This document shows, piece after piece, positions 58,113 to 64,000 of a stretch of DNA of 64,000 bases. A program made the translations under genes and the position numbers. Within the stretch, counting starts at the first letter, position 1. Each line of letters starts with the position of its first letter. The notes below the pieces were generated by a model, which ran no database searches, was not told where the DNA came from, and worked only from the letters and a program-made list of their open reading frames with translations. Source of the stretch: Symsagittifera roscoffensis (taxonomy: Eukaryota > Xenacoelomorpha > Acoela > Convolutidae); NCBI RefSeq assembly GCF_963678635.1, contig NC_087070.1, positions 42,640,988 through 42,704,987 of the forward strand, in the 5' to 3' direction.

Positions 58113-58343
58113 ATAATTTATAAGTACAGGAGAAGTCCAATTAAGCTTACTAATTGAGGCCTGAAAAGATAGTCTTAATTCACTTGCCTCTAGCATCTCA
58201 AAAGTAATTGCATTTCGATTAGTTAGAGAAATAATCCCTCACTCACGCGCTTAAAAAAGAGATAACCTACATGGTGCTAATTGAAGGCAACAAAAGACGT
58301 TTGTGAGTTTTATAAAAAATCATACTGCCTATTTCTTTAACCA

Positions 58344-59417
58344 TTGTTATACCACTCTATCAGATCAGATATAATGTTTGAAGCGTCATTCCATTTTAGT
58401 TTATCTTCGAAAGACAAACAAATGCTAGTGGTATCAGGCCACGAGTATTACCTTAAACGAAAAAACAAGACAAAAACAAATTGGAACTGCTCAAAGTACC
58501 AAACCCATAAATGCCGCGCAACAGCAATTACGGATGGAGAAAACTTTATTGAAACGAGGGGTCAACATAATCACGATATTTCCACGGGCAAACCTGATGC
58601 TCGACTAGTTTTGAAAAACGTCAAGGAGCTAATCGATAGTAACACCCTAACCATCGCAGTCGCAACCGCCATTCAGCCAATTACAGACAACATTGCCACT
58701 CAACTAGCCCTACCATCCAAAGAAAATTTAGTTCGCACCGCACAACGAGCGCGCAAGCAACGAGAAGAAGTCTTACAAGTCTCCCCAGCAACCAGAAGTT
58801 TCGAAATACAAGAACTTTTCAAAAATTTTATAAGATTTGACAGTGGGCAAAATGATCACGAGAGGATTATTTTATTCGGCGACCCTGAAATGCTACGTGT
58901 GCTTGAAACATCCAACTTTTGGTTGGCTGATGGAACTTTTAAAGTCACCCCGAAAATGTTTTATCAACTTTACTCCATTAACGTTAGTCTTTCAGGAATA
59001 GCTCCTGCTTGCATATATGCGTTCCTGCCAAATAAAACAGAAAAAACTTACCACCGTTTCTTAGAAGCCCTAAAAATACTAGTCCCTGATAGTAGACCTG
59101 AAAAAATTTTACTGGATTTTGAGCAGGCCGCTATTCAAGCGTTTCAGAAAATTTTTCCCGATTTTGCTGTAGAGGGCTGGCATTATGGCATACAGTCATG
59201 CTTCAGTGGATCGCATCCCAGTATATGGAAAACGATTGCAAATTTGCAAAAAGACGCTTCCGTCCAAAAACTTAATTTCTATAACGCCTCGAGTGGGCAC
59301 CAATTTACAAAAAAGAACAAATACCGGGTGCTCAACGAAAAAGTGCAGAATATTATGCATGTTTACGAAGAAAAAACTGATTTGCATTTCTTTCGCGCTA
59401 TGGCGAACTTGAGTTAA
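58344..59417 (+). CDS. FLYWCH zinc finger-MULE transposase-like protein (357 aa, 3' part altered)
   Basis: Residues 26-78 form a FLYWCH-type zinc finger (C49, C57, H75, H77 within WNCSKY, KCRA and GQHNHD), the DNA-binding module often found at the N-terminus of animal Mutator-like transposases. Residues 192-285 match the MULE transposase core: ADGTFKVTPKMFYQLYSI with D196, a central AFLPNKTEKTYHRF, then LLDFEQAAIQAF with D258 and WHYGIQ with H280 where the family has a C/H motif. After residue 285 the sequence no longer resembles the family. The third catalytic Glu and any SWIM finger are missing, so the protein is short. It sits centrally in the transposon and is the only ORF. The start is the first Met; Met11 is an alternative. 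Confidence 0.88.
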   Translation: MLYHSIRSDIMFEASFHFSLSSKDKQMLVVSGHEYYLKRKNKTKTNWNCSKYQTHKCRATAITDGENFIETRGQHNHDISTGKPDARLVLKNVKELIDSNTLTIAVATAIQPITDNIATQLALPSKENLVRTAQRARKQREEVLQVSPATRSFEIQELFKNFIRFDSGQNDHERIILFGDPEMLRVLETSNFWLADGTFKVTPKMFYQLYSINVSLSGIAPACIYAFLPNKTEKTYHRFLEALKILVPDSRPEKILLDFEQAAIQAFQKIFPDFAVEGWHYGIQSCFSGSHPSIWKTIANLQKDASVQKLNFYNASSGHQFTKKNKYRVLNEKVQNIMHVYEEKTDLHFFRAMANLS

Positions 59418-59667
59418 ATATTTGCTATTTAATCTATATTGACAAGCAATAAAATTTTTTCTATTTTTAATTATTTTCCTTGATTTTTCTAAATTGAGCT
59501 AGAGTCGATTTGAAACCGGCAAAAGAATAAATACATACAAGGTGTTGACTTTTCTTTTCCCTCCGCCCAACCCTGTAAGGTTAACCCATTTATTGTACCC
59601 TTGATATACCCGTTATCATATTTACCCGAAATTCAACTTTTTTGGGAAAATTGGAAAAATTTTTGTA

Positions 59668-59735
59668 CGCCAGGGATTAGATCCTTTGATCTCTAGATTT
59701 TGAGACTAACGCTTTAACCACTATACCATGAGGCC
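59668..59735 (-). ncRNA. tRNA-like sequence (tRNA pseudogene or SINE head)
   Basis: Minus strand: CATGGTATAGTGGTTAAAGC resembles a tRNA D-arm with box A, and GGATCTAATCCC about 30 nt later resembles a B box. The anticodon-arm stem TCTC/GAGA is present but its loop is 8 nt, and the T-stem is weak, so it is unlikely to be a working tRNA. It lies inside the transposon, downstream of the ORF. Confidence 0.45.
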
Positions 59736-60109
59736 TTTGGTTGTCATCCGAGTTTTTCTTCTAACTTTGGCTCTTTGATCTTTAATTGAGCCCATGTTTG
59801 AGTTTTCAAAGTGTAGATCAATTCTGTCGGCGCCAAAAGATCAAGGTCAAGAAATTCAAATGGTTTTGGACTGTTTTGTATATGCACCAATTTGAATCAT
59901 GTCGGTCGGATTCGTTTTCAAGTTCATATCAAAATCTAGACTATCGGCAAGGTCATTTCTCTTCAAATCTAAAACGAATTTAGCAGCGTGCATGTTAACT
60001 CATTTTGGTTCGCAAAATTTTTCGCAATTAAAGCTTTGATGTTTACCGACGATATGGTTACGAATTCTTTTCAAGTAACTTTCACTTTGATTCTAACAAT
60101 TGGTTTTAA

Positions 60110-60200
60110 AAAGTGGTTAAATTGTAGTGGGGTTATCTGATTTTGGGGTTATATGAGAGGGGGTTAAGAAAAAGGGGGTTACAAAACACGGGGTGATAAG
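60110..60200 (-). repeat. Right subterminal GGGGTTA motif array
   Basis: Five G-runs of 4-5 (GGGGTTAT, GGGGTTAT, GGGGGTTAA, GGGGGTTAC, GGGGTGAT) separated by about 6-12 nt; the inverted counterpart of the left array. Confidence 0.8.
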
Positions 60201-60218
60201 CTTGGGAACCGTTTTCTA

Positions 60219-60985
60219 GACCTCTTAGTTCCGCTAAAAAACATATAAATTTTTATTTTCGAATTAAGTACCGCCCCATGCCTGTTTTAGTTAATACACA
60301 ATTACTTAATAAATAAAACATAGCCAGCACACAGTTGGAAAAGAGTCAATTAAAACATGAAAACAGAAAAATGATTTAGTTTTTGAAAACATGCCAGCTT
60401 TCAAAATTTCATGAAAATTGACTTGAAATTTTTTGATTTTCAAGAAGGTTTTCTTAGTGAAAACTTTTTGATAAATTGAACTAAATTTTAGAAAATTGGA
60501 TCAGTGGATTAAATTATCATTCCGCTTGGAAATCTGAAAATCAAATTTAATTTTCGAAATTTGAAGTCGATCACCTTTTTGATCACCATTGCGCTTTTCC
60601 TGTCCAATAGTTTTGATTACTTTTCTTTCAACAAAAAATGAACAGAACTTTAAAAGGAATATGAAATCAAACGGCAAAAAATCTAAAATTGGCATTCATA
60701 AATTTTAAGGTTTTTCCCTGAATAAAAACATATAAGAGAATGATCAAGACCTTTATAAGAGTCTTCATTAAAAATTTTCTTGCTTATTTAATTTTTCATA
60801 AGCTTGAATTGAATATAAAACCAGATATTTGGAACAGACAACTAAGTTTTTCAAAAACTGTGAATATATTTCCGCTTTTATGCTATGATAAGCGACATTA
60901 AGGAAGTTTAATTTATTCTGAAAAATAACCTTTCGAAAATTTTGTAATCAATTTGAATTAAATTCAACATTTTTCGTTTTATATT
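60219..60985. other. Intergenic, no gene seen
   Basis: AT-rich; no recognised feature. Confidence 0.55.
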
Positions 60986-60989
60986 TCAA

Positions 60990-61325
60990 CAAATTAAATG
61001 TCGCGGAGTTTAAAAATATCATCTCAAAGGTATTGTTGTATTGAGCTCAATCAAATTTAAAAAGCTGTGACAATTGTTTCCTTATTGTTTTCTTTGTTTC
61101 CTTATAAAATTGAAGCTTGCCCTCTCGTCTATTAAATACTTGGCAATGTCCTTAAAATATAACTTTGTATTTTGCACAACGTGTGGAGGGATGCTTTTCA
61201 AAACCAAATTTAACAAAAAAAAATCATTTCAAAATTTTTTTCTAATTTTTTTGAACACTTTTTTTATAGATCTTGAATTGCAGTCCGAACATTCAAGGCT
61301 TTGTGCTGATACGAGCAGTCATGTA
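60990..61325 (+). repeat. Repeat R1, degenerate copy next to the EF-hand gene
   Basis: ATCTCAAAGGTATTGTTGTA, TTGAGCTCAA and GCAGTCCGAACATTCAAGGC-TTTGTGCTGATACGAGCAGTC match the order in the 41-kb units. The terminal hairpin stem is eroded. It lies about 190 bp beyond the stop codon of the minus-strand gene. Confidence 0.7.
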
Positions 61326-61514
61326 GCCTTTCTGTTTGAGTCTGCTGTCTACTTAATGAAAAAAATGGGTTGAAACGTTCCAATACCTAACTCGAGACAT
61401 CTTGAAATTCAAACGCAGCAGTTGAAATTAAACTTAAGGAATAATTAAATGCAAAGTGCTATTGTGGCAATTTTGTATTTGAGTCAAAGTCACGATGAGC
61501 TCCCGATAATGTTG

Positions 61515-61735
61515 CTAATCTTCGGGTGCAGGTGGGGGTGGTGGAGTTCCAGACATAGGGGGTGCTTCTTCCGTCACCTCAATTGGATCCTCTTCGTGTA
61601 CAAATGCCCCCGGCCTCCGTTCTTCGTCTCCCTCCTCGTCCTCCGGGACTGGGGGTGGGGGAGGGGGTGGTTGTTTGCGGTAGATGTCTTCCTGGTTGCA
61701 AATCAACTGAATGAACTCGGACATTTCGATTGTGC
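61515..61735 (-). CDS. EF-hand protein gene, last coding exon (second half of EF loop and proline-rich tail)
   Basis: The minus-strand exon starts after GGTTTTCAG (acceptor AG at 61737-61736) and ends at TAG 61517-61515. Joined to the 62488-62579 exon, the split Gly codon is restored in frame and completes an EF-hand loop ending GTIEMSE, with Glu at position 12. A helix follows (FIQLICNQEDIYRKQ), then a ~55-residue tail: P7, an acidic run (EDEEGDEE), EEDPIEVTEEAP, a P5 run, ending APED. The tail is probably disordered and may bind SH3/WW-type or profilin-like partners (inference). The family is calmodulin-like; no specific orthologue recognised. Confidence 0.8.
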
Positions 61736-62487
61736 CTGAAAACCATTTCGACACGTCGACCATCACCTCAGATCTTCTCATTAGTATCATCAGGAGTTTA
61801 TTATGTTTATCTTTATTTTTTTTTTGGTTTCATCAAAACTCCCAGGTCCAGTTATCTTGAAAATCTTGTCAAGATCTTGAAGATTCTCGAACATTTGTCG
61901 AAGATAGCATAGAAACTTTAAACTACTTCCGGCTTTTTTCTAGGTACCTGTGCGTCCTTACTACATGAAAATATCCTCAGAAAAAAGTACGATGGCTCCG
62001 AAAGATCAACAGAAAAATTTTGGTGCAACAGAGTTTTTGGTGCAATCTTGAACCGATAAAGAGGATCGTCACTTATTAGTTTACGTAGATTACATAGTAG
62101 CGATAACATGTTAGTTTCGAAAAAAGTTTTATATCAAAAATGTTTCTTGCTTCCCTAAAAGCTCATGGTAAAAAAAAACAAGAACAACCGAAATACTAAT
62201 TCGAACTATCGAATCCATACGCGAGTTTTGAAAATATCAGTTAAGAATGCTATATAATAAATCTGAGAAAGTTGCAATTAAGAAAATTAGTGCAAATATT
62301 TGAGTCTTCTCTGTTATACAGCCCAAAACTGAGATTTTTGTTATTTTAAAAATTGAATCACAATACTCAAATATGTTTGGTTGATATAAATCCCGCAAAA
62401 TAAAGTCAGGATTTTTGTGATTAAAACAGGCACAATTAACAATTTTGATATCTTGAGCCGTATAAGGGAAAAGACGCGTCGGCTCAC

Positions 62488-62579
62488 CCGAGTTGTCGTT
62501 GTCGATTGCCTGAAGATCTGCTAAGAAGTCCTCCTTTTCCGCTTCACTCAGGGGCTCGCCGAGTGACTGAACAATCTCA
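62488..62579 (-). CDS. EF-hand protein gene, internal exon (helix and first half of EF loop)
   Basis: 92 nt between acceptor TTTGCAG (AG at 62581-62580) and donor G|GTGAGC (GT at 62487-62486). It encodes EIVQSLGEPLSEAEKEDFLA and DLQAIDNDNS, the entering helices of an EF-hand followed by the loop start D-N-D-N-S, with the following Gly split by the intron. The 752-nt downstream intron has no coding signal. High similarity to calmodulin-type second-lobe architecture is visible, but several upstream residues are unknown. Confidence 0.8.
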
Positions 62580-62624
62580 CTGCAAATCACAGAAATAAAC
62601 TGTTCAGCTTTTTATTATGAGAAC

Positions 62625-62651
62625 CTGTCGTGAGCTTCGTTGAAAGCTTTT
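62625..62651 (-). CDS. EF-hand protein gene, possible 27-nt micro-exon
   Basis: Between TTACAG and GTTCTC on the minus strand. It encodes KAFNEAHD and its phase (2 nt left over) joins correctly to the next exon across a 45-nt intron. KAFNEAHD resembles an EF-hand helix. The donor is weak, and the upstream partner exon is not identified. Confidence 0.4.
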
Positions 62652-64000
62652 CTGTAATACTTTTTGCCTCAACCTCGAACCACTGAACTTTAAACTTAAG
62701 TTAATTCAAAACTGCTCTCCCATAAGAAAGTTGGACAAAGTTTGAATTTTTCAGTGAAACAGAGATAAAGCAACAGTGTTTAACTCGCAAGCATCCCGCA
62801 CGAGCCCAATTGCTCATCAAGGCAAGATCCAGAAAAACTAAAAAAAACTTCAAAAACTTATAAAAGAGCGTAATAATACTTCGTGCATAATGGAACAATC
62901 AATGAGTAAACTGTTTTTTATGTGATATCAGTTTGTAATAATTTACTTTTTGTTCGACAATAACAAATATATTGAACTTTTTATCATATGACTGAAACAA
63001 ATGAGCTCTGCCATCCAATTTTGTTATAAAGCAAACCAGTTCGAATTTATGGTTTTTGAGATTTCGTAATAAGTTTTGGAAATTAATAAATTTTTGTTAG
63101 AAGTACCCACAGGTAAGTCTTCAACCATTGACTCGAAATCTATCAAAATAATTGCCTCTGAGAAAAAAAAACTGCTTATAAGCTATGTTCATGTACAATT
63201 GACATCGCTTGTTCAACTTTTTATTTTGGAATTTTTGGTTTATCATCCCTTTTTACATTGCAGCAATTCTTCACGGCCGCAACTCTTCCCGGGAGCAACC
63301 ATTGTCAATAGGAAATTAGCGATAAAAAAGTTAAAAAACAGCGGTCGCCATCGATGAATTATCGATGTTCATTGCCACAATAGCAAAATTTATTGATAAA
63401 TAATTGCTAATTTGGCTAATTTTCAGTAATCAAACAGCGATAAAACCTGTAAATAGAGCAAAAATAGTGACCTACCGGGATTCGATCTTTCAACTAACAG
63501 TTTTAAAGATAAATATATTACCTCTGCGATATCATAACTTTATTATCACCAAGTTAAGGGGCTTATCAATTAAGACTGTCATTTGAAAGCTACTAGATTG
63601 AGTTGAAATTTCTTTTGTTTTGAGTTGAAAGCTACTAGATTGAGTTGAAGTTTTAGCGATGATTTTCAACGGAATCATTACTGAATTAGCCCTGTCATAT
63701 CGCAAGTTAGCTATGCAAAAAACTCTGAACTGTTCACGAATCAGCGCTGGAAGATCGCGATCACTGGTATAATACAGAAAACGCGACAGTTAACGGTGGA
63801 ACTTCAACCCGGGTTTGCATTACAGTTTTTGGCATAAATGCTAATAATCATGATATATAATGGAATTGGCATAAGCCTAATAAAAATTAGGAGTGAACTC
63901 AAAAAAAAATTTTCCCCCGCTTGATAATTTGAGACAACCAAACGCGGTTACTTTTTGCATATCAAAATCAACTCGTAGTTGCATACTCCAATTGATATCT
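62652..64000. other. Upstream region of EF-hand gene, exons not resolved
   Basis: The 5' exons of the minus-strand gene should lie here or beyond the window. A possible short coding stretch (MVAPGKSCGREELLQ) is on the minus strand at about 63250-63300, but its phase does not fit the micro-exon, so it is not called. The rest is AT-rich without a recognised feature. Confidence 0.4.

Larger units (their letters stand above)
58034..60210 (+). mobile_element. Mutator-like (MULE) DNA transposon, 2.18 kb, with target duplication
   Basis: Left end GGTGTCCCAC; right end, reverse-complemented, GGTTCCCAAG. GTTTTCTA flanks both ends (58026-58033 and 60211-60218). The identity extends to the 10-mer CGTTTTCTAG if the terminal G/C is counted as flank, so the duplication is 8-10 bp, as known for Mutator-like elements. 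Inside is a FLYWCH-MULE ORF. Each end carries a series of TAACCCC motifs pointing in opposite orientation. Confidence 0.9.

Noticed and set aside
63255..63330. First exon of the EF-hand gene (MVAPGKSCGREELLQ on the minus strand)
   Set aside because: Phase at its possible donor does not match the 62625-62651 exon, and the other strand has an equally plausible acceptor.

Overview
The window is eukaryotic, AT-rich and dominated by mobile elements and their decayed remains; no complete host gene is visible. One partial host gene at the right end (minus strand, about 61.5-62.65 kb) has a 45-nt intron and TTTGCAG/TTTTCAG-type acceptors, which together with the Ty3/gypsy and Mutator-like elements suggests an invertebrate, perhaps a nematode. 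That placement is an inference and is weak. There is one assembly gap of exactly 200 N (1173-1372).

Layout. 1-1172: gag fragment (minus strand) of an LTR-element family called family A here, ending at the gap. 1373-7520: a nearly full-length Ty3/gypsy element with LTRs differing at only about two positions, but with several breaks in reverse transcriptase. 7.5-21.4 kb: no recognisable host gene; it holds degenerate dispersed repeats (called R1-R4 here) and a clean 449-bp MITE with an 8-bp target-site duplication (12236-12684). 21.4-21.65 kb: a foldback built from GAGCGGTTT units. 21742-38490: a very large, old, multiply broken family A copy with LTR, long leader, gag, protease, RT, RNase H, integrase, an env-like gene ending in a membrane segment, a further conserved ORF (ORF X), and LTR. 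38.5-54 kb: a field of small non-autonomous elements: a hAT-like MITE family, tandem R1 copies carrying hairpins, a foldback, a 1.58-kb terminal-inverted-repeat element whose ends are ATCGATTTAA arrays, a tRNA-derived SINE, poly-G tracts and a decayed coding-like stretch. 54175-57490: a 3.3-kb family A mini-element on the minus strand carrying only LTRs, primer-binding site, ORF X and 3' region. 58034-60210: a Mutator-like element with 8-10-bp target duplication, a FLYWCH-MULE transposase ORF and subterminal G-rich arrays. 61515-62651: three exons of an EF-hand protein with a proline-rich acidic tail.

How the parts relate. Three loci (1-1172, 21742-38490, 54175-57490) belong to one retroelement family. 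Comparing them shows that ORF X is a real protein-coding unit downstream of env, and that the mini-element is a gag-pol-env deletion that kept both LTRs, the primer site and ORF X. The most novel items are ORF X with its mini-element, the Mutator-like element with possible G-quadruplex ends, and the ATCGATTTAA inverted-repeat element.
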